Source: Enoplosus armatus (taxonomy: Eukaryota; Chordata; Actinopteri; Centrarchiformes; Enoplosidae). Taken from it: a DNA stretch of 64,000 nucleotides. Location: contig NC_092185.1 in the NCBI RefSeq assembly GCF_043641665.1, positions 26,316,629-26,380,628 on the forward strand. The letters are read 5' to 3'. How positions within the stretch are numbered: the stretch's first letter is position 1; each line of letters begins with the position of its first letter. Under the pieces are notes generated by a model, which saw nothing but the letters and a program-made list of their open reading frames with translations, made no database searches and was not told the DNA's origin. Positions 1-12,302 of this stretch are shown in pieces. A program made the position numbers and the translations under genes.

Positions 1-139
1 GGGGGGGGGACTGAGGGGCTGCAGAAAGGGCCAGTGTAAAATAAATAAGGACTTTTTGAACTGTGACTCCTGCAAAGCTTCTCTAGTGGAGTCCCTGAAT
101 AAAAATATAGAGGTGAAATGAGCAGAATACCTGGGACCT
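1..139 (+). mobile_element. piggyBac-type MITE, right end only (clipped by the window)
   Basis: Matches the right part of the element at 13590-14035, including the stretch containing TCTAGTGGAGTCCCTGAATA, and ends GGGACCT followed by TTAA (140-143). The left part lies outside the window. It opens with a run of G where the fuller copy has a shorter G run. Confidence 0.75.
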
Positions 140-224
140 TTAAACAACAAGACAATGATTATTTTAACTGATTTAACTTAGGATTTAGACTACAGAGCAG
201 TTTCCAGTCTTCATGCTAAGCTAC

Positions 225-545
225 GCTTAGAAATAAAAAATGAGTGGAAGATCATCATAAAACAACATGGCTGCACTCGGCACTAGAGCTTGTCGCTGCT
301 GAGGGGGGATTGTATCTGTTTTTATCTGTGAAATGCGGTGACGTACTGGCTCAGCCAGTCTGGTTTCACAGGCGTCCACGTTGAAATGTCGCATCGCCTG
401 GTTACAAAAATTCAGAAGTGCATGACCACGCGGCGCGACAGCTTGCAGCTTGCGGCGTGGCGCGATGACGTCATTTTGGGCGCACGGACCCTCGCTCCAG
501 AGACACTACGACGACCACAAATCCAGCTCAACGCCTGTATCTGAC
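225..545 (+). repeat. Interspersed repeat family G, copy 1
   Basis: Shares long stretches with 56810-57110: a segment with CAACATGGCTGCACT, then TGTATCTGTTTTTATCT, then CACAGGCGTCCA followed by TTGAAATGTCGCATCGCC. The copies differ by small insertions and deletions. Not a gene; an open frame over the shared block is broken in the other copy. Confidence 0.65.
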
Positions 546-907
546 AACTATGATCGGCTCTAAAATACCTCGGGTTGACTTTGATTCTTAAGCTCCAACG
601 AGCTCTACACACAGACCGGCTCTCCCAGCATGCAGCAGGAATGGACGACAGCCAGCACACGGCTGCGTATCAAGTCTCTGTACAAGACTGGCTTCTTATG
701 TCTCAACACAGAACTCTGGCCTGAGGACGGCTGTATACTTTGAGATTCACTGACCTACATATCCACCAAAGAAGATTCTCTGTCGTGTCGCGTTCTCAGA
801 ATAAATCAAGCAGCCTCATAAAAGCTGCAGATCCGACAATATAAATGCCTTCACACACATTTATTTATGAGGATTCAGTGAAGGAGAATTCCTCTACATG
901 TAAATAT

Positions 908-961
<54 letters not shown>

Positions 962-2558
962 TGACAGAGGGCCATGTGTGGCACAAGCCGGGATGTTCTC
1001 TCCTTTGTTCCGTGTGTACGATTACATCAAGCAGAAGTCATTGTTCAACAGATGACCTTTGCTCCGAGCAATGTCCCTCCCTCCTTCCCAGCAGCCCCAT
1101 CCACCCTCTCCGTCCTCTTCCTCCCCTTTTCCTTTCTTCTGTCTTCACAGCTTTACGCCGAGGAGAAGAGGACCGATAGCAAGAAACCAAGGCGTGGGGG
1201 GCTTTGGTCTGGAAAACAGGATGATAGTATCTGGTGGTAAATGCAGCACGTTCTCAAACGAAGCCCAATCTTCCAGCTTCAAAAAATGACCACCGTGACC
1301 ACACACTGAGACAAGCGGGCGTTCGATACATGCAGCTGCAGCACTTAAGAGTGAAGAAAAATAAATCTTTGCAGCGCAGATGTGAAGTTGAAAGAGGGGC
1401 CTAATTACAGCAGGAGGAGGGTTGGGTGGTTTGTCTGAACTGGTCGGACATGGCGGTGCTCTGACTCGGTGCTCTGACTCGGTTCTCTGCCTGTTTTAAT
1501 AGAGCGACCCAGAATGCAGTCAGGCAGGGCGAAGAGAGTTTTGATCAAAGTCCCCAAAGTCTGGTCAGTAGATGCTGTGTGTACACAGTCATAACTGCTT
1601 CATAGCGCATTCTGTCGGGTAGGAAATATATGTATCAGAATGGAATTGGGAGTGATATTATAGATATATAGAGGGAATAAAAACTAAAATGAAAGACTTG
1701 GTTATAACATACCATTAAAAAGATATATGCAGTGTACAAGCAGAAAAAAATGCATACATATATATGCAGTACAAGCACGAACACACATCTCATTTTAAAG
1801 ATACATGCATAGATACAGCCTATGCATACAAATGCCTGTACGCACTAAATATTTACAGTATGTGCGCTGGAACATACTGTATGCAATACGTTATATAAAC
1901 ATGCATGCATGCATGCCATACAGCCATGTATTTATGAAGCTGTTACATGCACATATACTGTATACTGCATCATGCACCAATTTGCATGCAGACTTGCATT
2001 TGGTGTGTCTTGCCAACTATTACTTGCTACAATGACTACACATTCGGTTAGACTGCTGAGCTGTCCAGGGTTGTATCTGTATATTTTTCTTCTTTTTTTT
2101 TTTTTTACATAAAAAAACAACAACAACAACAACACACTATCAAATAGTGACCTCTAAAGACAGATTAGGTTCTAGGTTGTTAGCTGACAGCTAAACATGA
2201 TCTTGTGCTTAACCACCAAACCAACTGTGACACACATATATAAGAGAGCACATGAAATATTAAAAGAGCTGGCTTAGTGAAATAATGAAACGCTCTCTCT
2301 TCCTTCTGTTGGCATCTTGACAAGCAGATAGTTTTAATTTGTACAGGCTGTGGGATATTTGAGATTCCTGCCTCAACTTGATCCTGTTAGTGTGGATGGG
2401 ATGGATATAAAAAAAAACATGACCTACGTGGCTCAGTACCACAACAGGTAGGTGTGAAAATGTGTTTATGGGTGGACAACACTTTAAACACTTGACTTTA
2501 TTGTTTACAGAAACCACTGACAGTACTATTGGTCTGGTAAGGTTACTGCAATAGATAC
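546..2558. other. Intronic sequence without a gene; (CA)n at 911-959
   Basis: Holds a pure (CA)n tract of about 24 units (911-959), a pyrimidine-rich stretch (1072-1150) and AT-rich sequence with scattered GCATGC/TATA short repeats (1620-2000). A (CAA)n run lies at about 2115-2132. Nothing else recognised. Confidence 0.6.
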
Positions 2559-2562
2559 TTAA

Positions 2563-3103
2563 CCCTTTCACGCATAGTGGTCACTACAGTGGACAGCTAT
2601 TCAAAAGCTGTTTTCTTGTATATGCATGGGTTTTAATGGTGTAATTGCACATCAACCACCACAGTGGACGCTAGTGCGTCATCCCATACACTGCCACCCA
2701 CTGGCCAGCCATTGTAAGCGCAACACAAATGTCTCAAAACCAAGATGGCCAACGGAAGGCCAGAAACGCTGAGCAGCTCAGGAATACCTTGCCAATCCTT
2801 CTATAGTAGGAGACCCTAAATAAATTTATAATTTATAATAAATAGTAAATAAAATTTGATAACATCAAGTAACAACTAAGGAGTAATACAATTGTTAAAA
2901 TTTCCATTTTATTCATTGGTGTGTTAAATACATATTTCTTCAGTTGAAAACTCAAACGCATGCTGTCCATGCATGTGAAGAACTTTGTGTGAAATGAACA
3001 TTTGAAAAAAATTAAGTTAAATTTTTTTTTTCATGCCTAAAGAGAAATAAAAACACTTCGTCAAAATCCTGACTGAGGCTGTCATAATTCATGCATGAAA
3101 GGG
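2563..3103. mobile_element. TTAA-target MITE 1 (piggyBac-type)
   Basis: Ends are inverted: CCCTTTCACGCAT on the left, and on the right the reverse complement CCCTTTCATGCAT, flanked by TTAA at 2559-2562 and 3104-3107. TTAA duplication plus a CCC-starting terminus is the signature of piggyBac-group elements. The 541-bp interior has no transposase. The right TTAA is shared with the next element. Confidence 0.8.
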
Positions 3104-3107
3104 TTAA

Positions 3108-3615
3108 AGCTACAGTAGGCAATACTATTGAATTACAATTTTGGTTGAAATAATTAATTTTGACCATTGCATGTCACTAACAACATCTAATTGAAGGACT
3201 CCTTTTAAAAAATTGTGTGTCTGTGAGCACCCGCCCCTTTTGTATTTAGTCTGAAAAAAAACTGGACCAGGTCTGAATCAAACAGCCAATCAGGGTAATC
3301 CGGGGTTCTGTGTTTTGATTCCTCTTTTCCAACCGTTCTGATTCACACTCCAATCCAGAAGGTGGAACCTACTGTAGAAACGCCCTTGTTTGTACATAGT
3401 CCATGTGATTGGTCAGTTACGTGCTAGCTAACCCTGATTGGCTGTTTGATTCAGACCTGGTCCAGTGTTTTAAAAGACTAAGTACAAAAGGGGTGCTCAC
3501 AGACACACATTTTTTTTAAAGGAGCTCTTCAATTAGATATTGTTAGTGACATGCAATGGTCAAAATTAGTTCAACTAAAATTATAATTCAATAATTATAT
3601 TTGCCTACTGCAGCT
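3108..3615. mobile_element. TTAA-target foldback MITE 2
   Basis: A 508-bp element whose arms (about 3108-3298 and 3429-3615) are inverted copies of each other around a 130-bp loop. Termini read AGCTACAGTAGGCAA and, in reverse complement, AGCTGCAGTAGGCAA. It is flanked by TTAA at 3104-3107 and 3616-3619. The arms share GGACCAGGTCTGAATCAAAC and its neighbours with few mismatches. Non-coding. Confidence 0.85.
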
Positions 3616-3725
3616 TTAAACTAACTCTAACAACTTCAAGTGTGACACTGTTGGTCATGAGCACAAAGCAGCAAGACAAAGAAGTAAAAACAAAGAGAGA
3701 ATACCATGAATACCATGCCAGCTAT

Positions 3726-3726
<1 letters not shown>

Positions 3727-3763
<37 letters not shown>

Positions 3764-3778
3764 ACACACACACACACA
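3727..3778. repeat. (CA)n microsatellite with one TA interruption
   Basis: About 25 CA units on the plus strand with one TA near 3759. Confidence 0.95.
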
Positions 3779-4120
3779 GAGGCACCAAGAGGCAGTGTGG
3801 AGGTCTTAACAGATTAGTGCAGGGGGAGGCATGTCTCCAGGAGAGCACACACTCTACCCCCCACTGAACTGGATTCCAACACCACATGGCATGACTGGTG
3901 TTTGTGTGTGTGTGCACGAGGATGTGCATGTTCAAACTGGCTGTCTGGCAATTTTGGTGAACTCCAGACGGGGTGACTCTCACCCCTCTGGGCTGTAGGA
4001 ATATGGTGATGATTTTTTTTTTTTTATTTATGTATTAGGATGTCATCTTATTATGCATTTTGTTGTTTTTACAACTAAAACACAGCTGAGTTGGCATTAT
4101 GCCGCGCTGTGTGTCTGTGT

Positions 4121-4620
4121 CACAGACTGTATATAAAGATGGACGACATGACAGCTCCCCAAAAGTGAAGCCAAAACGTCTCGATCGCCCCCCTGGTGGC
4201 CGGCTGCAGTATAGGTCATAAGCCCCGCCCTCTCCATGTTAGTGAATGGGACGTGGGCCAAACTAAAAAAATCAAAGTACATGTCAAATCATTTTTTCCC
4301 AAAGATGGTTTCTGTCATTTTAGATAGTTCTTCTCACGCTGATGTTTTTCTTTCATAAGTTTGATTTTAATGAGTTATTCGACGCTATAAAAACTGGGTG
4401 AGACGCCATGATTGACAGCTGTGATTGAGGGCGTTTTTGGGTCGTGTGGGCAGGACCTTGCACCACGGCTCCACCCCCTGATCACCACTGGGCAGACTCT
4501 GGCTCCAAATGACGTCACCAGCGCAAGATGGCAGCGGCCGTATCCGGGAGAGTTTGGCTTCATTTTTGTACAGTGGGAGGAAGTGGGGACGCGTCGGCCA
4601 TCTTTATATACAGTCTATGG
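4121..4620 (+). mobile_element. MITE family E, full-length copy
   Basis: A 500-bp non-coding element with terminal inverted repeats of about 20 bp: AGACTGTATATAAAGATGG on the left and CCATCTTTATATACAGTCT on the right. The next inner blocks (AGTGAAGCCAAAA and TTTGGCTTCA) are also inverted. Four further copies lie at 47503-47570, 54560-54752, 57991-58404 and 61710-62210. The superfamily could not be assigned because no clear target duplication is visible. Confidence 0.85.
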
Positions 4621-5240
4621 TCTGCGTGCATCGCCATGTTGCTGGAAACGTCTCTGTGTTGTTGCGGTGGTGGGGAAACGCTATTTCCCAAAACTGACAC
4701 AGCACATATCACCTCACTATCCAGCAAGAATGCAAAATATAATGTCAACTTTGGTGGGTTTATCCACCTCCCTCTCTCTATTTGTGTTCTGACAAAGACA
4801 TTCATGAAATCAGGTGGGTGTGTGTGTGTGTGTGTGAGCATGGTCATGTCCACATGTGTGGGAGTGTGCCAGACAGCCGTGTTGACTTCATTAGTCTCTA
4901 GTTAATCTCTCAGCATGTGGCGCAGAATGTAGCCTCACACACATCACTTTTCTGGTATGTGGACTTAATAGCAGATGCGTTTGGAAAGGATCCATCCATG
5001 CTACACTTGATAAATACACTCCTGGGACTGATGATGATTCCGTTTGTGTGTTACATGTAAGAATTATTAACACTATTTCATTGATCATCTTGGACCCTGA
5101 GTTTAAAATAACTGACGTATTTGAAACTCGTGATGTTGGGGGGTGGGGGGGGGGGATGCTCTTCCTTCCAGGGAAGGCGTCTCCTGTCCATGACCTCTCC
5201 TCGTCTTGGGACTGCGAGGAACCCGGTTGTGACACAGCCG
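4621..5240. other. Intronic sequence, nothing recognised
   Basis: Contains a short GT tract (about 4816-4836) and a G run near 5143-5156. No gene or repeat family identified. Confidence 0.5.
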
Positions 5241-5244
5241 TCCT

Positions 5245-5390
5245 TCCCTGCCCGCATCGCTGCAACAGCCCGCTCCTGCAGATTCACGCTCCACAGGGGG
5301 ACACGTCCGCTCTGGCTCAGGTTCTGGTCCAGGACCTTTGTCGTCTTGCAGCTAAACTACGGCAACTCATTCCTTTTACAACCACGGACA
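5245..5390 (+). mobile_element. LINE reverse-transcriptase C-terminal fragment (L2-like), frameshifted
   Basis: Short peptides in alternating frames match the region after the reverse-transcriptase core of L2-type fish LINEs: IAATARSCRFTLH in one frame, AQVLVQDL in the next, and LNYGNSFLL back in the first (family pattern TARSCRF...LVQALV...LDYCNSLL). Two frame shifts in 140 bp show it is dead. The clade is judged from the peptide pattern only. Confidence 0.55.
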
Positions 5391-6911
5391 AAATCTGACC
5401 AACCCTTATACTAACACATTATATATTTTCAATGTTCATGCCGATCTGCATGGATGAATTCGTGAACATCCAACAAAACGTCTTTACACACAGCATGTTA
5501 GCAAATAGAAATCAAATCCCAACACTAACGTTGTCGATTTCAGGGTGGGAAATTAACTATTGAGTGCCTGGTGAATTTGAACATTTATCTTTCAGTGACT
5601 GGTAAGACGTTCACATTTTATAATGTTAATTTACCACCCTGGACGTTAAATCATACTCGACGCTATTTACGGTAATTAATGGAAGAATACAAACAACACC
5701 TTTCCTAATTAGACCTACACTGCATAAATCTTAACTTTTGCGATCAGCTTAATCGGCGAATCAGAAAATAATGGATGGATTCATCGGAAAAATAATTGTT
5801 ACGCGAATCGACTGACCAAAATAATAATCGTTGGTTGCAGCCTTACTGCTGCAGCCTGTGAAAGAACCAAAACAGTCCTCTCTCTCTCTCGCCGTCATAA
5901 CCTTTTCAACTCTCTCTCTCTCTCTCTACTTGCCCACACCAGGTGCCAAATATTGCACAAGCAGGAGGAAGAAGAGTGCTTTCGGTTCTCTCGCTGGCTG
6001 CAGCACTGATGGATTTTTTTAAAACTTATTTTGCTTCAATTAAAGACCATCAGGAGCACGAGGGACGCTGAAACCACTGACGGATGACTGCGGCCTGTCT
6101 GACAGTGCACAGGCGTTGCACGTTGGACTGTTAAAGTTAGGTACATGTTAATTCCTATTGGCTCACATGCTGTGATGTAAAGAGTTTCGCTGGATATTCA
6201 CTGATGCCGTTGAAACGGAGAGACAGTTGGTCAGATCATTACTGTGGTTGTACGAGTCATTTTTAACCTCTTCTGCTCCAGTCGCACTTGTGAGGGTATG
6301 TAAGAATTGGCTTTTTCTGTGTTCCGTGGTTCATCAAACATGTTTTCTTTTTTTGCGTATGAGGCGAGGATACAGAACTTTCCGGTCAGACCTAGTGAGA
6401 TCGCCGCCGTGACTTTTACGTCAAATAGCCATCAGATCAACGTAAAGGTGTACATGCCTGAAATTTTCCTGGCCAGTATTTGAGAATGTACGATGGTTCT
6501 CATATGGAACCAACATAATATTTTAGGGACTGTTTGACTAATATATTAGTTAAATTCTCCTTACCAACTCAGTGTGGGTGTGTGTGTGTGCCCTGTCTGT
6601 TCTCCAGCTGTTCTCCCCTTGGATGTGTCAGGTGGGAACACACTTGTTAAACAGGACACTGCACTGGATAGTTAATATGACCAGTGTGCCAGCCTCAAAT
6701 TAGAGGCCTGGTGCTGAAAATCAACTAACTGGATTACAGCTGCTGACGGCTGTCAACACTCATTTACATATTTCACAGAAATGACAGAAAGCCATTACAT
6801 ACTGGATATACGCACATGCATACACCCACATACAAAGGTTTCAAATAAATGAATTAAAGGAATGTGCTTTTATACCTCCCTAAACCCTCACTTGAGTATA
6901 CAATGCAGCTG

Positions 6912-6942
<31 letters not shown>

Positions 6943-8159
6943 TGAGAGGGCTGAAGATAGAACCAACACAGCTGAAGACAACCTTTGTGTGTGATGAAAT
7001 AGTGTTTGTATGAAGGAACTGAAAAGTCAGGAGCATGTCGGTGAACTTAAAAATAGTGTGTGTGTGTGTGTGTGGACGTGGTGGCACGTGGCTGATGACA
7101 CACCCCTCCCAACACATCAATGCCTTTGATGACAGCTGTGTCAGCTGACACTACTGCTTGACCTCCTGACACACAAGCTTGCGCGTACACACACACACAC
7201 AAACACACACACACACCAGTTAAGATTTTTTTTCTTTTTCAAGCTACTACTACTTCCAGGTCAAGATTCATGCACAGAAATGTTTCACTGTTTTACTGCT
7301 AATCCATGTGCATGAATCAAAAACAAATGTCCTCCTGACACCTGCCAGGCTCTTTGTCAAAAAACAAATCCACTTGAAAAATGACCCCAAGCTCTGCGAG
7401 TGTTGTTGACCCCATAAAGAAATCTTCATTGCTTGCTGTATTTTTCCCCGTTTGGAATCCCCCCCCCCCACATTATCCTCTGTTGGCCTGTGCAGGTTGT
7501 AGACAGTCATGTGTCTCTGATATTTGAAGGGAAAGACCGCTGTGTGCTGCTGTCTGTCTGAATAGTCTTACAAAGGGGGCATTTGGTGCGTAAAGCCCGG
7601 CTGGAGCCTTCCTCAGCAGCTGAGAGAGAGTGTGTGTGTGTGTGTGTGTGTGTCTGTGGAGTCGTCTCCTCAGCAGGAATTCCTTATCTCGTAATGACTA
7701 ACTGGCAGGAGTGAAGTGTGTGTGTGTGTGTGTGTGTGCGTGTGTGTCTTTGTATGGAGAGGGAGGCGAGGGGAGGTAAGTGAGCATAAAAGCAACTCAT
7801 TACAATGAAGGGCATTGGCAAGGTAAATACATAAAGCATGTGACATGCACACACACATTTTGCTCTTGCAATGACAATGGAAGGTCCGGCGTTAAATACA
7901 ACTGTGGCTAAAATATTAGCTCAGTTCTTCCTCAGTCCCCAACTACTCGTCCTTGACCTTGACGGAAAACATCGTCAGGAGGTCAAGGAAAGATTTAAAG
8001 GACAATTCATAAATGATTCACACATTCTTGTCTGGTGGTGACACAGCGCAGGCCTTTCAAATGCATCCACACATGCACCAATATGGCTGAATGGAATTTG
8101 GACTCGACCAGCCCTGCCTGGTCCTACTCTCCACGACATCTTTAAAAACCACCTCAGTC
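5391..8159. other. Intronic sequence without a gene; several GT/CA microsatellites
   Basis: Microsatellites at about 6913-6939, 7054-7072, 7185-7216, 7629-7652 and 7717-7747. Around 5700-5840 sequence ending ATAATCGTTGGTTGCAGCC looks like the degraded end of a hAT-type MITE, but no second end was found. Nothing else recognised. Confidence 0.5.
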
Positions 8160-8327
8160 ATTTACTAAAACAGCTGGTCACTGTACCTTTTTGGCAAATG
8201 TTACTTAAGCAGGAGGAAATTATGCATTTGCTGGGGACTATTTTCAGCGGTGGATGAATCCACATTTGGTCTAGTGAGTATTTAAGGCAGCAGGACGGTG
8301 TGTGTGGGATTGAGTCAAAACAAACTA

Positions 8328-8361
<34 letters not shown>

Positions 8362-8465
8362 CTGGACAACAATGGAGCTCTATGGCACAGAGGAAGAAGA
8401 TATATCAGGCTGTGATACACACACACAGTACTCGTTAATGAGGTACATTCTTTGTTTGCTTCATG
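8160..8465 (+). repeat. Interspersed repeat family A, copy 1
   Basis: Shares GGGGACTATTTTCAGCGG, GATGAATC(C/T)ACATTTGGT, a GAGTATTT...GGCAGCAGGACGGTGTGTGTGGG block and GCACAGAGGAAGAAGATA with copies at 30740-31195, 37620-37800, 50565-50790, 52970-53136 and 54785-54890. A GT microsatellite (8330-8360) sits inside it. No coding capacity seen; class unknown. Confidence 0.75.
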
Positions 8466-9387
8466 AGATGTGTTGACAATAAAAAAATATATATATAAAA
8501 GAAAGAAATCGGAAAAGTTTTGGTCTGGCGCTGTTTTTTTTTCATGTCTGGTTCTTTTTTTTTATTTGCTCCAATAATGAAAGGGAATCTCAACGCTGCA
8601 GAATACAGTTAACATGTCAATGACCCCCGTGCACAAAACCAGCTCCATAAACAAAGGGTTTTCCCAGTTTTCTGAGGAAAAACTTCACTGAGCCCTGACC
8701 TCAACCCCGTCCAACATTCTTCTTTTCACACCGAAATAAAAAGAGACTAATGGCTGCCTGGAAGGGTATAAAAACACATTCAAACATTTAAAAACACTAC
8801 AGCATACTTTGCAACATGGTCAGCAGTTATGTCAAGTCTCAGATGGACACCTCCCTCTGTTATCTCACTGTAAATACTGCAGTGGTAAACATCTACTAAC
8901 CTCTGGGACACCACTCCATCAGTCTGTCCCTGTTTCTCTCTCTCTCCCTGGCTAGATGTAGACCCAGGGTGGGACTTCACTGTTACACTGTAACTCCCTG
9001 TAGAGTTAATTAGGATGACGCCATTACAGATAAACCAATGTGGAACAGTATCCTGCTTCTACAAACAACAAGAGCCCTGCTTAGGTAGTGGAAATGGTCG
9101 ATCTCAGTTGTCAGGACGCCAATGAATCATCATCTATAGGGGTTTTTCTTCCAGGGAGGACAGGACAATGTCATGGCATTATGTCGTGGAATATCGCGAC
9201 ATGGAATAAAGGGATATATAATTGTATTTTCTGTGGGATGTTTATTGATCTCTTGCAAAAACAATACATTGGCTTTATCATTCCTTCTTCGCTTTTGGTT
9301 ATCTTTCCACGGGCACGGCAGACTTTAGATGTGCTGTAGTGTGCCAAACTGCTTGGTTCCTCTTTGTTGTTTTGTTGTTTCGTTTTA
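8466..9387. other. Intronic sequence, nothing recognised
   Basis: Unremarkable sequence with short poly-T runs near 8535 and 8555 and a short CT run near 8935. No repeat family identified. Confidence 0.5.
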
Positions 9388-9890
9388 CGACTTAAAATAC
9401 GTCAGTAGATACCCCCCGCTTGTGAATTTTGAAGCGTTTACGTGTCTTAAAGAAGCCGATTGCTAACAAGCGGCTAAATGAGACTACAGAGGTCGTCGCG
9501 GACATTAAACGTCTTCATGCCGAACACGGAAAGTCATCTACTCACTAGTCCGCCTTTACAGCCTCGTAAACCCTACATCTATCTATATTCTCTTAAAAGT
9601 GAAGCTTAGTGGTGGTGACGTTGAAGTAATGCGACTGTGGTGTAGTTCCTTTATAGCCAAACGTTAGCTTTTTACTGGTGGTGATTCCATTCACGCTTCA
9701 AAAATCATAAAAGTGGTGTTCATTAGTGAAGATTATCTTGCTGATCAAAACGTGTAAGTATCATAAACTTTTGTTTTGCCACAGAGCTTATTTTCTGCAA
9801 TAACCAAAAACCCCATTGGCTTTCTGTGGAGGGAACCAGGGTGATGCTAACTTCAGGGTTAGCCTACAGAACTTTGTCGTCACTGCAGCG
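9388..9890 (+). mobile_element. MITE family D, copy 1 (left end missing)
   Basis: Closely matches 17380-17870 over about 490 bp, including GCTAACAAGCGGCT, TCATCTACTCACTAGTCCGC and CCCATTGGCTTTCTGTGGAG. The right end matches the other copy (CACTGCAGC here, CCCTGCAGC there). The left terminus seen in copies 2 and 3 is absent. No transposase. Confidence 0.75.
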
Positions 9891-10950
9891 CTCTATTCGT
9901 GGCCTCATGTTTGCTTACATCAAAATAATTCTACCGAGTTCCACCGATTTTAAATGTGAGGAAACGAAACAGTATTGGATGACGCATTGGTATTGGCAGA
10001 CCCTGAGCTGAGGTATCGGACATAGGTGGTACCAGAGGTGGGTCTACGCTGCCATGTGTGGCATGTTTGTACTAAACCCAGAAACCCAATCACTATGTTA
10101 GAAAAGCAAGTCTTGGACATTGAAATGCCTGATAACAGTTCATTCATTTGCTTTTATTTCAAAACACACACACACACACACACACGCATCCAAAACTGGA
10201 ATATTTGTTCAAAACTGAATGGAACATTTCGCTGTTTGCCATAAAATTCGGCAGATGCTAATTTGATTTATTCTAATGCATTCTAATGTCCTCGTGGCCT
10301 TTTTTTTGTTTTTGGATTATGTTGATTTTCCTTATTGAATGTATTGTTCCATAAGGGTGTGCCACCTAGAGTATTTCACAGAGGTCAAATAAACTGGCAA
10401 TTCAGTCCGATTACTGGCTCATAGTTTCTTATGCATGGTTTAAATTTGTTTCATACATGTTTAAGGACAAACAGGTTTTTTTTTTGAGCGTTAACTGTGT
10501 GTTTGAGGTAATAATAATAATAATAATCGTGTATTTATACGCCCCTGGTGTTTGAATCGGTATTGGGAGAGTTGATGGTGTTAGCCAGTGTCCAGTGATG
10601 CTGCTGGAGAGGGTTAGATTTATAGTTTGGAGAGAAACACTGAAGTCTTTTAGTAACTGCAGGGGCACCGAGGACACAACACAACATCCCTACTGAATTT
10701 TTGATAAAGCGCTTCGTTAGTTGTTACGTTTCAGTTCCTGCGTATGAATTTATTATGAAGTGGTTAAGAGGCAGACAGAGGAACACAGATGAGGTCACGT
10801 GTTGAAGAGCAGGAGGAGCAGCTGGACCCAACATCACCATCATCGCCAACACACACACACACAGAGTATTTTTAAAAAACAGTCCCGCTCACAGTGGTGC
10901 TTACACATATGGCTCACTGCACCACAGCAAGTCTGGAGGGGCTTCCCCAG

Positions 10951-10953
<3 letters not shown>

Positions 10954-11036
<83 letters not shown>
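10954..11036. repeat. (CA)n microsatellite, about 41 units
   Basis: Near-pure CA tract with a single CG at about 10981; one of the longest in the window. Confidence 0.97.
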
Positions 11037-11037
<1 letters not shown>

Positions 11038-11136
11038 CTTGTCACCTGCTGGCACAGTAAAGTGCTTACTCACCCAACCACAAGATCGGAGCTGAATTAT
11101 TAACTATCTTATTATTTCACTGGTCTTCCTCCTCAC

Positions 11137-11144
11137 GCACACAC

Positions 11145-11200
<56 letters not shown>
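11137..11200. repeat. (CA)n microsatellite, about 30 units
   Basis: CA tract beginning with interspersed CG units, 100 bp from the previous tract. Confidence 0.95.
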
Positions 11201-11202
<2 letters not shown>

Positions 11203-12286
11203 GGAACTGTTCGGCAGGTTCAGTCCAGCGGGACACTGTGATGTGGAGTGTGAAGACTTCAATTCACTAAGGCAACGGCTGTTATGGGATTCTTTCAGGA
11301 GGACAATTCATTTTGTAGTTTTTCCACGGTCGCCCTTTTCTTTATCTTTCTCACCACCATTGATAATAGTCACATCTGATTGACTGGACAGGTGTCACAA
11401 AAGTCACCCAGACAGAGACAGACCCAGACAGACCAGGTCGCGCCTACTGAAGTAACATTTCTGTAACGCTTTCACCGCGACGAGTCTTAACTTGAAGGCC
11501 GCAGGCTGCAAAAATACACGTCGGGAAATGAAACGCATTAAGGTCGCTGTCATACATCTATGACGCGGGTACCATCTCACGCTGGACGAAGACACTTTCA
11601 TTTCAATAAACTATGAAACACTGTGAATGAGCCCATTTTACGTTGCTTTGCTGACCAAAAGTGTCAGTCTACGTCTTCACCGCAGTGATACCACTTCCTC
11701 TCGCGCACCGGGTGCCAAATATTGAACGTTTCCTTTCCGTGATGCTCCCGTCACGTCCGAATAATGGTCAGCAGGTTAACCCCCCTTCTTTCATCACAAA
11801 GCACTTCACACTTCATGTGCCGTGCTGAACTCTCTGAATCGCTCCCATCAGCCAAAGTATGAACATTGACCAGAAAACTCTCCACCCAGAGTACAAATAT
11901 CTATTTGGGGTACGCTGCACCATCAGGATGAAAATGACCACACGGCACAAAAAAAAAAAAAAGCAACCTTGAATTTGCGGTTTGACAAAAAAAAACAAAA
12001 AAAAACAGACACACATATAACAGCAAACTGTGACAATAGCAGGAAGTGTGTTTGTGCATGATACACAAACACCCAGAGCTGAGGTGAAATGAAACTATGC
12101 TCGTTTCTCATCTGTTGCTTCAAGATTTTACACTTTTGAACTGACATGAGCGATATCTTCTCTCATTATTTCTTTCTTTAACTCCATTTTGCCCTTTCTG
12201 TTGTTTCAAGCTTTCTTGCTTTTATCCTCTCCTCCTTTCTTTCTTCCTGTTTCTGTAAACTAAGCGCATTTGTCCATCCAATCACT

Positions 12287-12302
12287 TTCCTTCCTTCCTT
12301 AC
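12287..12302 (-). promoter_or_regulatory. 5' splice donor of bcar1 intron 2
   Basis: The exon ends GGCAAG and the intron opens GTAAGGAAGGAAGG. The phase is 0, as expected if the next exon continues the p130Cas sequence after the Lys codon. Reading through the donor gives a few codons that do not resemble p130Cas and then a stop. Confidence 0.85.

Larger units (their letters stand above)
9891..12286. other. Intronic sequence without a gene; two long CA microsatellites
   Basis: Long CA tracts at 10954-11036 (one CG interruption) and 11137-11200, smaller ones at about 10164-10184 and 10848-10862, an ATA/ATT-type run near 10510-10526, and A-rich tracts at 11947-11962 and 11986-12005. A short segment near 11600-11625 (ACTATGAAACACTGT) recurs near 35802-35820 and may be an old repeat. 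Confidence 0.55.
1..12302 (-). other. bcar1: bcar1 intron 2 (left end outside the window)
   Basis: Runs from the exon-2 donor to the window edge. I looked on the minus strand for the next p130Cas exon (a block rich in YDVPP/YDIP codons) and saw none. The interval holds the repeats listed separately plus many CA/GT microsatellites. Confidence 0.75.

Noticed and set aside
10799..11103. Open frames with long HTHT or VCVC runs (also near 16246, 23764, 42021, 49667 and 55085)
   Set aside because: These are translations of CA/GT microsatellites, not genes.
10954..11200. CRISPR-like array of regularly spaced repeats
   Set aside because: It is two adjacent CA microsatellites; the organism is a vertebrate and there are no unique spacers.
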